A stretch of 64,000 nucleotides of DNA from Marinobacter denitrificans (GCF_008795955.1 NZ_VMHN01000002.1:682001-746000), one strand, 5' to 3'. Counted from the first letter of the stretch, positions 8,802 to 18,513 are shown. The notes: a model not told the origin generated them from the letters alone. Numbers and translations: made by a program.

Positions 8802-9532
8802 CTCTTTCATCACAAGGCCGGGAAAAGCCCAGCATTCTGATTATCGATGATGAGCCGCAGATTCGGCATTTTCTGCGCATCAGCCTTAAAACCGAAGGGT
8901 ACGAGGTACTGGAAGCGGAAGACGGTGAGACCGGGTTGGGACTTTGTGCCAGGCATGCGCCGGACCTTCTAATTCTGGATCTTGGGCTGCCAGATATGGA
9001 CGGTTCCGACGTGCTTGCAGCGTTAAGGGAGTGGTCGTCGGCTCCTGTGATTATTCTTTCGGTACGCGACAGAGAAGTGGAGAAAGTAAAAGCCCTGGAC
9101 CTGGGTGCCAACGATTATGTCACCAAACCCTTCGGCGTCGATGAATTGCTGGCGCGGGTCCGAACACAGTTGCGCAGCCACGAAAGAGAGCAAAACTCAT
9201 CTGCCACCAAAACCCCGGCCATTTTTGATAATGGCGCGCTGCATATTGACCTTGCCAGGCGAGCCATCACGGTTGACGGTTCGCCTGTGAGGCTGACGCC
9301 AAAGGAGTTCGAAGTGCTCAAGGTGCTACTGCTCGCCTCTGGAAAAATCGTAACGCAGACCCAACTGCTCAAGGATATCTGGGGGCCGACACACACCAAT
9401 GATACCCACTACCTGCGGATTCTAATTGGTAGACTTAGACAGAAGCTGGGTGATGACCCCACGGAACAACGATTTATTCAGACAGAGCCAGGGGTCGGAT
9501 ACCGTTTTATCGAGACGTCGGATAAGGCTTGA
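8798..9532 (+). CDS. kdpE: KdpE-family response regulator
   Basis: This is a 244-residue OmpR/PhoB-type regulator. The receiver domain has acidic residues IIDDEP near the start, phospho-acceptor Asp61 in LLILDLGLPDMDG and the conserved Lys in NDYVTKPFG. The C-terminal winged helix (about 135-240) contains RLTPKEFEVLKVLL and VGYRFI. The ATGA overlap with kdpD means the pair is translationally coupled. It should be phosphorylated by the KdpD homologue. Its targets are unknown, but the divergent trkH promoter is the obvious nearby candidate. Confidence 0.94.
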   Translation: MTLSSQGREKPSILIIDDEPQIRHFLRISLKTEGYEVLEAEDGETGLGLCARHAPDLLILDLGLPDMDGSDVLAALREWSSAPVIILSVRDREVEKVKALDLGANDYVTKPFGVDELLARVRTQLRSHEREQNSSATKTPAIFDNGALHIDLARRAITVDGSPVRLTPKEFEVLKVLLLASGKIVTQTQLLKDIWGPTHTNDTHYLRILIGRLRQKLGDDPTEQRFIQTEPGVGYRFIETSDKA

Positions 9533-9547
9533 ACCCACGCATTGCTT

Positions 9548-10462
9548 TCAGAAACCAGACGTTATCTGGATGTTGTCGTACAGAAAATCTAGGAAAGCAC
9601 GCACCCGACCAGGCATCAAACGCCCCTGCCCTAGAAAAACCGCATGGATTTCTTCCCTGTCTCCGGGATTGTGGTCTTCCATTACCGGCACAAGTCGGCC
9701 CTCGCGTATGTCGTCATCAACCAGGAAACGTGTCATACGTGCTAACCCGACTCCTTCTACCGCCATTTTGCGCATGGTCTCCCCATCACTGACCAACAGA
9801 TTTCCCTGGGGCATAAGCTCAGCATGCTCACCCTGGAACGTGAGCGGCCAGGCAACTGCATGCCGCGAAAAACTGAATCCCAGACGATTGTGTGTGCTGA
9901 GTTCTTTTACGGTGGTGGGCAGGCCATGCTGTTCGAGATAGTCCGGGGCGCCGACTATCACCATGGCAGTTTCGCCAAGCTTTCGGGCTACCAGACTGGA
10001 ACTCTTGAGGGGGCCACTACGAATAGCCACATCGGTATCCTCGCCCAGCAGATTGACAACCTGATCAGTCAACGACAGCTCCAGTGTAATACCGGGGTAC
10101 CGTGCCAGAAACCTGGGCACCATCGGCAGTAGAAAACCATGGCCGACAGGAAAACTAGCGGTCACCCTCAAGTGCCCCGTAGGCGCTACCGCCCTACTCG
10201 CTCACCGCTCCGCCTCTTCCAGGTCGCTGAGGATATGGCGGCAACGCTCGTAGAACCATCGACCCTCGGCGGTCAACTGCATCTGCCGGGTGGAGCGATG
10301 TATCAGTTTGGTACCCAACCGCTGTTCCAGGCGCGTAATCGCCTTGCTGGCAGCAGATGGAGTCAACCGGCAGGCCCTGGCGGCCGCCGAAAAACTGCCT
10401 TGCTCTACCACAGCGCTGAAGATTTCCATGGCCGCCAGGCGGTTGGTCGAGGATTGAGGCAT
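9548..10462 (-). pseudogene. LysR-family regulator interrupted by an in-frame TGA stop
   Basis: Two minus-strand open frames join in the same reading frame. 10462-10205 encodes a LysR helix-turn-helix (MEIFSAVVEQGSFSAAAR, SAASKAITRLEQRLG), and 10201-9548 encodes the substrate-binding domain (HLRVTASFPVGHGFLLP). Between them is a single TGA at 10202-10204 in the linker, and the frame continues through it with normal LysR linker sequence on both sides. Total length with readthrough is 304 residues, normal for LysR. This is therefore a recent nonsense mutation or a sequencing error, not a frameshift. If real, only an 86-residue DNA-binding fragment would be made, which could still bind DNA. Confidence 0.85.
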
Positions 10463-10463
10463 A

Positions 10464-10489
10464 GTGAATTCAATTCACAAATATTGTGA
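10464..10489. promoter_or_regulatory. Overlapping palindromes, likely LysR operator
   Basis: GTGAATT-C-AATTCAC at 10464-10478 overlaps TCACAA-ATA-TTGTGA at 10475-10489; each is a perfect palindrome around a short centre. They lie immediately upstream of the start codon of the interrupted LysR gene and between it and the divergent truncated LysR. LysR proteins usually autoregulate from such sites (T-N11-A type), so this is probably the operator of the 9548-10462 regulator. Confidence 0.55.
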
Positions 10490-10515
10490 GTACAGAGCGT
10501 CTATATCATAGATAA

Positions 10516-11199
10516 ATCTCGCTGTATCGTCGAATTACTGCTGGCCGGGCACGAAGAACCGCCCGTGGGGCTACCCACCTGCGCCTTTCTCTCGGTGCGA
10601 GATTTGCCACCCATTGGCTTCTCCCCCGCCTTCCCCGTTTTCGGGAGTCAAATCCGGATCTGGAGCTCACATTTGATATTACTGATCAGGTACGGGAGTT
10701 CGGTGTGGATGATGTGGACGCTGCAATTCGATTCGACAACGGCAAATACGCGGGTACGCAATCAGAGCGCCTGTTCGATACCGTTGTGGTCCCCGTCTGC
10801 AGCCCGAGACTGATTGAAACCGGCGTCAAACCCGAATTGCCGCAAGACCTCTTCCACCACACCCTCTGCTATGTCGATTGCCAAACCGGTGGCATGGTCT
10901 GGCCGAACTGGTCGATGTGGATGGCCGCAGCGGGTATCGACGACTTCGACGACAGTCGATGTATGGCTTTCACTGATTCAAGCCATGTGGTTCAAGCGGT
11001 AACGGACGGAAATGCCATCGGCCTGGTTGAATTGGAGATGGTTGAGAACGACCTGGCCGAGGGACGGCTGGTGAAATTGTTCGATATCGGTGTGAGCGTA
11101 GCGGAGGAATACGCCTATCATCTGGTCTATCCGACGAGCAGTGCCGAACAGTCCGGTTTGCAGGCGTTTCGTGAATGGATGTTGAGCGAGACCAGATAG
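10516..11199 (+). pseudogene. 5'-truncated LysR (GcvA-like) regulator lacking its DNA-binding domain
   Basis: The frame is open from just after a TAA at 10513-10515 to a stop at 11199. It encodes only a LysR substrate-binding domain: ARFATHWLLPRLPRF, then DVDAAIRFDNG, NAIGLVELEMVEND and a normal C-terminus. LysR homology runs upstream of the first ATG (10705) back to about 10520, so the real protein once began earlier. The roughly 90-residue helix-turn-helix is missing; the DNA there is the divergent LysR promoter instead. This reads as a gene whose 5' end was deleted, perhaps in the same rearrangement that placed it against the neighbouring LysR. An ATG-initiated 164-residue product is possible but would not bind DNA by itself. 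Confidence 0.75.
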
Positions 11200-11256
11200 A
11201 AACGATGATCAAACGAATCTGGCACGGTTGGACAACGAACAACTAAAGACCAATAG

Positions 11257-13365
11257 TCAGTGAATTATTGGCCCCGTACGGAGCAATTGTTCAAACTCCA
11301 CTGCGGGCATTGGCTTTGAAAAGAAGAATCCCTGGGCAAAATCGCAACCCGCTTCCATGAGCCAGTCCCGCTGTTCGGATGTTTCCACTCCTTCTGCGAC
11401 CACCTGCAGCCCGAGTTTGTGGGCCATCATAATGATCGTTTCGGCGATTGCATGGCTGTTCGACCCTACCCCGTCGTCCCGTACAAAGCTCTGGTCAATC
11501 TTGAGATAGTTAACATCGAAGCGCTTCAGGTACGCCAGTGATGAATAACCGGTTCCGAAATCATCCAGCGCCAACTGCACACCTGCCTCCTTTAACTCCG
11601 AAAAATTTCTCGCCAGCTGGTCTGAATCGCTGAGGAAGACATTCTCCGTGAGCTCAATGGCGATGCCGGTGTTAGCTTGCTGGAAGGTATCCAGATGAGC
11701 CTCCCAGGGTTTGCTGTGTATGTTCTGGGTAAATTGCAGGGGCGATGAATTTATCGTGAGCTGGAAGGTGTCGTCCAACAGCTCTGACCATTTTACCGAC
11801 TGGGAGGCCGCTTCAGAAAACACCCAGTGCTCAAGCGCAGACATGAGACCGGATTCCTCGGCCAGGTCGAGAAATTCTACCGGCAACTTGAGCCCCTGTT
11901 CAGGGTGCTGCCATCGCAACAGCGCTTCGGCTTTGACGATACGGCCGCTGGTAAGATCAATGATGGGTTGATAGAAAAGCCTGAGCTGGCCACTCAGTGG
12001 TGCCTCACGCAGGTCATTGATCATCTGCCGACGCCCGGTGCGATCACTTTTCATGACGTCAGTAAAGTAGCACAGCCGGTTGCGGCCGGAATGCTTGGCC
12101 ACATACATGGCCTGATCCGCATCATTCAACAACTGGTGGGCTGTGCCTGCATCCTCTGGAAACAGTGTTATACCAATACTGCACGATATGCTGGCTTCGT
12201 TCTCTCCCAACTGGAAGGGCCTTTCCAGCTCGGCGAGGATATTACTGGCGATGCCGTGGATGAGCTCACGGTCGCCGGTGTCCAGCAAGAGTACCGTAAA
12301 TTCATCGCCGCCGATGCGAGCAACAGTGTCTGATTGTCGCACGCAGCTATCCACTCTCTGTGCGATCATCTTTAGCAAGTCGTCCCCGGCATCGTGCCCG
12401 AGCCTGTCATTGATGCCTTTGAAATGGTCAAGATCAACAAAAAGCAAGGCAAAAGGGTCGCCGGTGCGCTCGGAATGGGTCGCATGCTGGCTGAGGCGGT
12501 CCATGAACAGCCGACGGTTGGGCAGCCCTGTTAAAAGGTCGTAGTTGGCGTGGCGCCATATCCTCGATTCCGCCTCCTTGCGGTGGGTAATGTCGTGGCC
12601 GATACCGGCGACGGCTTCTACATCCCCACGGTAGTCGAGGACCGGAGCATAGACGCACTCAAAATAACGAGTTTCGCCGGAAGGGCTCTTTACCTGAACT
12701 TCACTTTTGTACTGCTCTTTGGAGCGGATGACCTCCTGCAGCTTATCCTTACCATTGTATTGAGCTGGCAGCGGCATTTCTGAAAAAGACCGACCAACAA
12801 TTTCTTCGACCGGAAGCTGGCAAAGCTCCGCCATGGCTGCGTTGGCATACAGGAAGTTGCCTTCGAGATTCAGGATATAGCAGGGGTCTGGCAGTGAGGA
12901 CAGCATGGTTTCGAACAGTCGCCCCTGCCTTTGCTTTCTCAACGCATAGTGCTCAATGGATTGCGCCAGGGCGACATCGATCTCGTTGTCGAACCTTATA
13001 AGTTCCGCGGTTCCGTCTTTGTCAGGAGGACCATTATATTGAACCCATAGCTCGATAACCGTAAGACGCAGGGCACGGAATTCCGCGGCCACATGGACAA
13101 TGTCTGCCCCCAGGTCGTGCCTTTCGGAACCATGGATGCGGGCGGAGTCCTCACAGTCGGGATGTTGGGGGCCGAAATCGCAAAAACGATCATGCCCGAC
13201 GGGGGGCCTCTCAAGCTCAACGGCAATGCCCAAGAGTATCTCCTCCACGTGGTCGCGCAGAGTTTCTCTGGACAGACGCTGAACCGGCAGAATGTCTTTG
13301 GCGTCGTATTCCCAAATCCGCAGGATTTCTTCCATGTATGCGCGAATGAACTCCGGCAGCCTCAT
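11257..13365 (-). CDS. RsbRD-like/PAS/GGDEF/EAL cyclic-di-GMP turnover protein
   Basis: This is a 702-residue soluble signalling protein. Residues 1-145 resemble the helical RsbRD-type N-terminal sensor (SERHDLGADIVHVAAEFRALR). A PAS domain follows (LFETMLSSLPDPCYILN). The GGDEF domain has an intact catalytic motif ARIGGDEF preceded by an RQSD inhibitory (RxxD) site five residues upstream. The EAL domain has EALLRWQHP, ELTENVF, DDFGTGYSS and VVAEGVET. Both catalytic halves look active, so it could make or degrade c-di-GMP, and the I-site suggests product inhibition. There is no membrane segment. It stands alone: the divergent side holds mqo 80 bases away on the same strand. Confidence 0.92.
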   Translation of the reverse strand: MRLPEFIRAYMEEILRIWEYDAKDILPVQRLSRETLRDHVEEILLGIAVELERPPVGHDRFCDFGPQHPDCEDSARIHGSERHDLGADIVHVAAEFRALRLTVIELWVQYNGPPDKDGTAELIRFDNEIDVALAQSIEHYALRKQRQGRLFETMLSSLPDPCYILNLEGNFLYANAAMAELCQLPVEEIVGRSFSEMPLPAQYNGKDKLQEVIRSKEQYKSEVQVKSPSGETRYFECVYAPVLDYRGDVEAVAGIGHDITHRKEAESRIWRHANYDLLTGLPNRRLFMDRLSQHATHSERTGDPFALLFVDLDHFKGINDRLGHDAGDDLLKMIAQRVDSCVRQSDTVARIGGDEFTVLLLDTGDRELIHGIASNILAELERPFQLGENEASISCSIGITLFPEDAGTAHQLLNDADQAMYVAKHSGRNRLCYFTDVMKSDRTGRRQMINDLREAPLSGQLRLFYQPIIDLTSGRIVKAEALLRWQHPEQGLKLPVEFLDLAEESGLMSALEHWVFSEAASQSVKWSELLDDTFQLTINSSPLQFTQNIHSKPWEAHLDTFQQANTGIAIELTENVFLSDSDQLARNFSELKEAGVQLALDDFGTGYSSLAYLKRFDVNYLKIDQSFVRDDGVGSNSHAIAETIIMMAHKLGLQVVAEGVETSEQRDWLMEAGCDFAQGFFFSKPMPAVEFEQLLRTGPIIH

Positions 13366-13445
13366 CCCTGGATCACCTCGGGTTTAAGGGTTAAGCTTTT
13401 ACTGTGAGTTATTTAACGCAAACTTGCAAAGCTGACTCGCCGACT

Positions 13446-14909
13446 TCATTGGGTCCCGGGCCGTGTTATCCCCAGCAGTCCGTTGACTTCATCGCGAATC
13501 TCCCGGTAACGGTCAGGATTGTTGATTAATCCATCGAGATCATCTTCGGGAAATATTTCCCTCTTTTTCTCAAGAGCTTCTTGTTTAGAAAGTGTAGCCG
13601 GAAATAATTGTTCAAGACAGCGCAACATGACTTCGGGCGACACCGATGCCCCGGGAGATGCCCCCAGTAACGTCGCGTAGGTTTTGTCGGTGGACACGAG
13701 GATCTCTGTGCCCATTTGCAGGTCGCCGTCCTTGATGATCTGCACCCGCTGCCCGGCATGAACCGGCTTCCAGTCAAACTTTGTACTCAGGCCCGGAGCA
13801 AAGCTATCAAGCTCCTCGAACATGCTTTTTTCGCCTTTGAAGGTCTCGGAAACCAGATATTTGACCAGGGGGAAGTGTTCCAGCGCGACGTTCAGCAACC
13901 CCGGAAGGTCGTGCAGCCGAATCGATTTTAGGTAATCGAAAAAGCCGCGGCCTTTTTCGAGAATCGGTTTAAAGGATGCAAAAGGACCGAACAGCAGATA
14001 GTGCTTGCCATCGACAACCCGTAGATCCAGGTGCGGTACGGACATGGGAGGCGCGCCGACTTTCGCTTTGCCATAGGTTTTTGCACGGTATTGTTCCGCC
14101 TGCTCCGGGGTGATCGGCGCCTGCAGAAAACGTCCCCCCACAGGAAAACCGGTAAATCGACTGCGAAATGGCAAGTGGCTTTTTTTCAACAAAGGAAATG
14201 CGCCACCACCGGCACCTACAAAGAGCACATCGGTCTTATATTGGACCGGAGCCCCCCTGCTCTGGGCTTCAACAACCCACCGCCCGGTCGGGCTTCGGTG
14301 CACGCGCTTTACATGGGTGCCGTATTCAATCTTTACGCCCAAATCCTGCGCAGCATGCGCAGCCATTTGTTCCGTCAAGGAACCAAAGTTAATGTCCGTA
14401 CCTGTTTCAATAACGGTAGCCGCCATTTTCTCATGGCGAGGACGCCCCTCCATGGTGTACGGAATCCAGCTCTTGATTTCATCAAAGTCTTCCGAATAAC
14501 GCATGTGCTCGAAAAAATGATGGGCCGACATTTCCTTGAAGCGTAATCGCAATTCTTCAATCGCCGATTCGGAAACAATGGTGCAGTGTTTGGTCTGGTT
14601 TATAAACGTTGCAGGGTTCTTGATGGCGCCTTTTTTGATCAGGTAGGCCCAGAACTGCTTGGCAACATTGAACTGGGCGTGGATCTTCAGGGCTTTTTCA
14701 ACCGAAATGACCTCTTCATCGACCGGGGTATAGTTAAGCTCACAGTTCGCCTCATGTCCTGTTCCGGCGTTGTTGAACGCCCAGGAGTTCCCCTCCCCGG
14801 CACTGTCCAGCCGCTCCAGGATGGTGATATCCAGATCCGGTGCCAACTCTTTTGCCAGGATGGCAAAAGTGGTCCCCATAATGCCTGCGCCGATGATGAT
14901 TACGTTCAT
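13446..14909 (-). CDS. mqo: Malate:quinone oxidoreductase
   Basis: This 487-residue FAD enzyme of the MQO family oxidises L-malate to oxaloacetate and passes electrons to quinone at the inner face of the membrane, bypassing NAD-dependent malate dehydrogenase in the TCA cycle. The N-terminal dinucleotide-binding motif IIIGAGIMGTTFA (4-16) and MQO-typical blocks are present (WAFNNAGTGHEANCELNYTP, LLFGPFASFKP, LLGASPGASVSPEVM). The length is normal. The start is ATG at 14909. It appears to be monocistronic. Confidence 0.95.
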   Translation of the reverse strand: MNVIIIGAGIMGTTFAILAKELAPDLDITILERLDSAGEGNSWAFNNAGTGHEANCELNYTPVDEEVISVEKALKIHAQFNVAKQFWAYLIKKGAIKNPATFINQTKHCTIVSESAIEELRLRFKEMSAHHFFEHMRYSEDFDEIKSWIPYTMEGRPRHEKMAATVIETGTDINFGSLTEQMAAHAAQDLGVKIEYGTHVKRVHRSPTGRWVVEAQSRGAPVQYKTDVLFVGAGGGAFPLLKKSHLPFRSRFTGFPVGGRFLQAPITPEQAEQYRAKTYGKAKVGAPPMSVPHLDLRVVDGKHYLLFGPFASFKPILEKGRGFFDYLKSIRLHDLPGLLNVALEHFPLVKYLVSETFKGEKSMFEELDSFAPGLSTKFDWKPVHAGQRVQIIKDGDLQMGTEILVSTDKTYATLLGASPGASVSPEVMLRCLEQLFPATLSKQEALEKKREIFPEDDLDGLINNPDRYREIRDEVNGLLGITRPGTQ

Positions 14910-14935
14910 AGAGTCTACTCGTCAGCCTGAGATTT

Positions 14936-15088
14936 TCAGATACTCGTGGACAGATATCTGCTCTGCGTTTCCTGCATTTCATCCAACAGCCCGTTAACCA
15001 GATCGGCAGTTGCTTTCTCTCTTGCCAGCCTGGCTCCCTGCCCTGCCCAATGCGTTTCAGGGTTTACGGGTGTGTCCACGGAAGTCGT
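14936..15088 (-). pseudogene. 3' relic of a nitronate monooxygenase (2-nitropropane dioxygenase)-like gene
   Basis: An open minus-strand frame without a good start, following a TAA at 15089-15091. It encodes VNPETHWAGQGARLARE and about 30 more residues before a stop at 14936. The WAGQGA-x-LARE block is characteristic of the C-terminus of nitronate monooxygenase/NMO-family flavoproteins. No upstream part of such a gene can be read in any minus-strand frame, so most of it has been deleted. It lies just upstream of mqo. Confidence 0.5.
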
Positions 15089-15091
15089 TTA

Positions 15092-15417
15092 TTGAGTGGC
15101 CGTTATGATGATCTCTTAAACAGAAATGGCAATCAATTAGTGCAACGTCTCTCGATCATGTCCGCCTGTCAGGACACGACTGTCCGAAAACAATGACAAT
15201 TTTTGCTGAATAACGTTTTTTCTGTCCTGCTCTTCGGACACTTGCTGCCAATACTGGCCATGGCAGCAAGTGGTGAATCAAAATATAGTAATTAAAACAA
15301 TAGCCTGAAATTGTGGCACGGTTTCTGTTTATCCGACTTCCATAACTACAAAAAAAGCGTCACCAACAAGAAAGAACGGGTGTAAATCCGTCGTTAAGAT
15401 AACAATAAGGTACATCC
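15092..15417 (+). promoter_or_regulatory. Noncoding region with a sigma-54-like promoter candidate
   Basis: About 325 bases without a convincing gene. TGGCACG at 15314-15320 followed by TTTCTGT resembles a sigma-54 -24/-12 element (TGGCACG-N4-TTGCW). The -24 part is perfect, but the -12 part reads CTGT instead of TTGC, so this is weak. It is about 90 bases upstream of the binding-protein gene at 15418, whose ribosome binding site (AAGG) lies 8 bases before the ATG. The rest is AT-rich and shows no strong secondary structure to my eye. Confidence 0.3.
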
Positions 15418-16383
15418 ATGCGCTTCTTCCTCCTGGCTCTTTTGCTGGTAAGCCCCCTGTGTTTTGCGAAAACTGTTGTCGTCATTCAAAGCTACCATCT
15501 GGGATACAAATGGGATGCGGATTACGTCGATGCCGTCCAGTCGGTACTTGGCGATGACCACGAGATCCATATCTTTGAACTCGATACCAAACGCCTGCCG
15601 AAAGCCGAATGGCCACAGAAGGTGGCCAGCATTGAGCAATCCATTTCCCGGCTAAAGCCTGATGTCGCCATCCTCGGTGATGATAATGCGTTTACGCTGA
15701 TGGCCAGCCACCTGGTTGAAAAGAAGATTCCGGTGGTGTTCCTGGGGGTTAATGGCGGCCCCGTTCAACACCCTGTACTGGAACATGAACTGGTTGCCGG
15801 CATTCTCGAGCGCCCCTTCTTTGCAGAAAGCATTCGGCACTTGCAGAAGGTTCTCCGGGTGGATGAACGCTTCCTGGTGCTGATGGACGACTCCCCCACC
15901 ATGCGTAATGCAGTCAATGAATACTTTGGTGAGAAAAGAAGCGCCGAGGTGTACGGCTCGCAACTGGACATTGTTCTCACCAACGACAAAGACACCTGGT
16001 TGCAGTCCGTTTTCACTGCCCACGAACAATACGATGCCATTGTTGTAGGCACCCACCATACAATCCGCGATGCAGAGGGTACCTACATCGAGCCGCTCGA
16101 CCTGATAGGCCAGGCATTTACACGCAGCCAGGTTCCCATCTTTTCGTTCTGGGATATTTTTATCGGGGAACAGCAGGCCATTGGAGGTTTTACCATCTCT
16201 GCCCATCAGGAAGGGCTTACCGCCTCACGCCTGGCGTCGTTGATCCTGAATGGCGTCAAGCCACACCGGATTCCGAAAATGAAGTCGCTGAGCGGGCATT
16301 ATGTCTACAGCGATAGCGGCATGAAACACTGGAACCTGAAGCTCTCACCGATGATTGCCAGCCAGGCAAACTTTGTTGAATAA
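15418..16383 (+). CDS. Orphan ABC-type periplasmic substrate-binding protein (PF04392-like) paired with a chemoreceptor
   Basis: This is a 321-residue secreted protein. A clear signal peptide ([17 protein letters not shown], cut before KT) is followed by two Rossmann-like lobes: [46 protein letters not shown], then [13 protein letters not shown] and [19 protein letters not shown]. This pattern matches the uncharacterised ABC_sub_bind family (COG2984-like). No permease or ATPase is nearby. Instead a methyl-accepting chemotaxis protein starts 77 bases downstream on the same strand, so the likely role is ligand capture for chemotaxis, in the manner of periplasmic binding proteins that dock on MCPs (inference). 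The ligand is unknown. Confidence 0.75.
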   Translation: MRFFLLALLLVSPLCFAKTVVVIQSYHLGYKWDADYVDAVQSVLGDDHEIHIFELDTKRLPKAEWPQKVASIEQSISRLKPDVAILGDDNAFTLMASHLVEKKIPVVFLGVNGGPVQHPVLEHELVAGILERPFFAESIRHLQKVLRVDERFLVLMDDSPTMRNAVNEYFGEKRSAEVYGSQLDIVLTNDKDTWLQSVFTAHEQYDAIVVGTHHTIRDAEGTYIEPLDLIGQAFTRSQVPIFSFWDIFIGEQQAIGGFTISAHQEGLTASRLASLILNGVKPHRIPKMKSLSGHYVYSDSGMKHWNLKLSPMIASQANFVE

Positions 16384-16460
16384 AAATCAGACAGCTGGCT
16401 CCAGATTATCCCCGGCCAGTCGTTAAGCCATACATCGAGTACAGGAAAAGAGGCAGACCA

Positions 16461-18464
16461 GTGGCTGTAACTACCTTCGAAGCGATTGAACGCCGGCTCG
16501 GCGTGAGCGGAAAACTCCTGATAGCTCCGGTTTTCATTCTTTTACTGTTTGCCCTGGTCACCTTCTACAGTGTCCGGGAATTTCAAAGTCTGGACAAAAG
16601 AATGGCTACCGTTGCCAGAGACCTGGCACCGGAAACGTCGATTGCCACAAGTGTCCTGATCAATCTTTACAACATGAGATTGAGCGTTTTTGACTATTAC
16701 GACGCCGGAGAGGACGAAGTTTTGTCTCGTTTCGAGGAACTCGAATCAGAGTTCTTCAGCGAACTGTCAGCGGCCCGGCTGGAAATCCACAGTGCAGACC
16801 GAACACAGCTTGTCGGCGAGATCGAACAGGCTACTCTGCAATTCGCAAAGATTTTCAAGACCGAATTGGTGCCCGCAAAACAGCAGGTTCTCAATATCAT
16901 TGCTAATGAACTCGACCAACACGGGCCCACCGCATCCGAAGCACTGCGCCGGGCCATCGATGGGGTGACGAACAGGGAACCTGACAGCCGATTGCGTGTG
17001 GTTCTGGAACAGTTGATCCACGACACACTCCTCATGCGCATGGCCGCACAACGTTTCTTCGCAGACGGCGACCCGGCATCGGAAAAGGCTCTGGGTTATG
17101 CCATGGAAGACGTGGCAGACGCCCTGGAGTTTCTGGATATGGACTCTGTGCCTGATTACGTCAGCCAGTACTTTGATACGTCCATTGAATCCCTGCAGGC
17201 CTACCAGGCCTCGGTCAAAGAGTTGCTGGTCCATCAGAAAACAATGATCCGTGCCAAAGAAGAGAAGCTCGATATTCTGGGCCCGCGCATCACCGCATTG
17301 GCAAGGGATCTTGAGCAGAAGGTGTTCGCCTCACTGGAAACCGTGGCCGACGAGGCAGAAGCAGAAACAGACACCGCACTGAATCTCACGCTCGGTGCGT
17401 TTATTACCTCCATGGTTCTCGGGCTGGTGGTGGCAGTTCTGATGAGCCGGATGATGGGCGCCAGCGTTAAACGTGCGCGGACAGAAATCCTTACGTATCT
17501 GGAGAGCATCGGCAATAACGAAGGCGACGTTTCCACCCGCCTGACAAAAGGGCGGCCCGACGAAATCGGCGACTTCATATCCGCCGTTAACTCGTTTCTG
17601 GAAACCCTGGAAGACATCATTTCAAAGATTGTCATTTCATCCAGGAAGCTCAGCACCGAATCCGAATCACTCTCCGGTATTACCGACAGCACAACCGCCA
17701 ATGCGGAACAGCAACGGGATCAGGTAACCCAGGTATCGGCGGCGATGCAGGAGATGGTCTCGACTTCCGATGAGATTGCCTCCAATACCAGCGACACAGA
17801 TGAGTCTGCGCGGCAGGCAGCTGAGCTCGCCGGCTCCGGGCAAGAAACCGTAACAACGGCCGTTAAATCCGTCACCAGGCTTGCGGAGCAGGTAGAGGAA
17901 GGCTCAAAACGCATTCAGCGCCTTGAGCAGGAATCGGGAGAAATCGGCAACGTACTGGAAGTGATTCAGGCCATCGCCGCACAAACCAACCTCCTGGCCC
18001 TGAACGCGGCTATCGAGGCTGCTCGGGCTGGTGAGGCGGGCCGTGGCTTCTCGGTGGTGGCCGACGAAGTCCGGGGGCTAGCGAAGCGGGTTCAGGACTC
18101 AACCGGTGATATCGAGCGGATTGTGTCCAATCTCCAGAGTGGTGCGGCCGGGGCCGTGGTTGATATGAGCAGGGCCAAACAGATGGCCGGCGAGGCCAGC
18201 GAAGAAGCCACTAAATCCGGCGAAGCGCTGTCCGAGATAATTGCCGCTGTGAACCGGATTGTGGATATGACCACACAGGTTGCGAGCGCTACCGAACAAC
18301 AACGTGCCACTGCAGCTGAAATGACTCAGAACGTTGAGGCCAGCAGCACTGCGATTGATAAGCTGACCGACGACATCTCCCACGTGAACAGGTCCAGCAG
18401 ATCATTGGCGGATATGGCGGAAGACCTGGGTAGTGTGGTGCGTCGCTTCAAGACATCAACGTAA
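16461..18464 (+). CDS. Methyl-accepting chemotaxis protein
   Basis: This 667-residue chemoreceptor starts at GTG 16461 with GAGG about 10 bases upstream. Transmembrane helix 1 is at about residues 18-38 ([20 protein letters not shown]). A helical periplasmic domain of about 270 residues follows, then TM2 at about 310-330 ([17 protein letters not shown]), a HAMP domain and a long cytoplasmic signalling coiled coil. The hairpin tip is highly conserved ([18 protein letters not shown], then [15 protein letters not shown]), which contacts CheA/CheW. The long ligand domain resembles a four-helix/HBM-like fold. The upstream binding protein at 15418 probably presents the ligand. No other che genes are in the window. 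Confidence 0.93.
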   Translation: MAVTTFEAIERRLGVSGKLLIAPVFILLLFALVTFYSVREFQSLDKRMATVARDLAPETSIATSVLINLYNMRLSVFDYYDAGEDEVLSRFEELESEFFSELSAARLEIHSADRTQLVGEIEQATLQFAKIFKTELVPAKQQVLNIIANELDQHGPTASEALRRAIDGVTNREPDSRLRVVLEQLIHDTLLMRMAAQRFFADGDPASEKALGYAMEDVADALEFLDMDSVPDYVSQYFDTSIESLQAYQASVKELLVHQKTMIRAKEEKLDILGPRITALARDLEQKVFASLETVADEAEAETDTALNLTLGAFITSMVLGLVVAVLMSRMMGASVKRARTEILTYLESIGNNEGDVSTRLTKGRPDEIGDFISAVNSFLETLEDIISKIVISSRKLSTESESLSGITDSTTANAEQQRDQVTQVSAAMQEMVSTSDEIASNTSDTDESARQAAELAGSGQETVTTAVKSVTRLAEQVEEGSKRIQRLEQESGEIGNVLEVIQAIAAQTNLLALNAAIEAARAGEAGRGFSVVADEVRGLAKRVQDSTGDIERIVSNLQSGAAGAVVDMSRAKQMAGEASEEATKSGEALSEIIAAVNRIVDMTTQVASATEQQRATAAEMTQNVEASSTAIDKLTDDISHVNRSSRSLADMAEDLGSVVRRFKTST

Positions 18465-18513
18465 TATTCATGTTCCACGGTGTTAACTGCGTCATGGGCG
18501 GCATCTCGAATTA

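Noticed and set aside
10202-10204. The TGA as a selenocysteine or programmed readthrough codon
   Set aside because: LysR linkers need no special residue there, and no selenocysteine hairpin is visible downstream; a nonsense mutation is simpler.
15092-15417. A cyclic-di-GMP or other riboswitch before the binding-protein gene
   Set aside because: No conserved aptamer core could be matched by eye.
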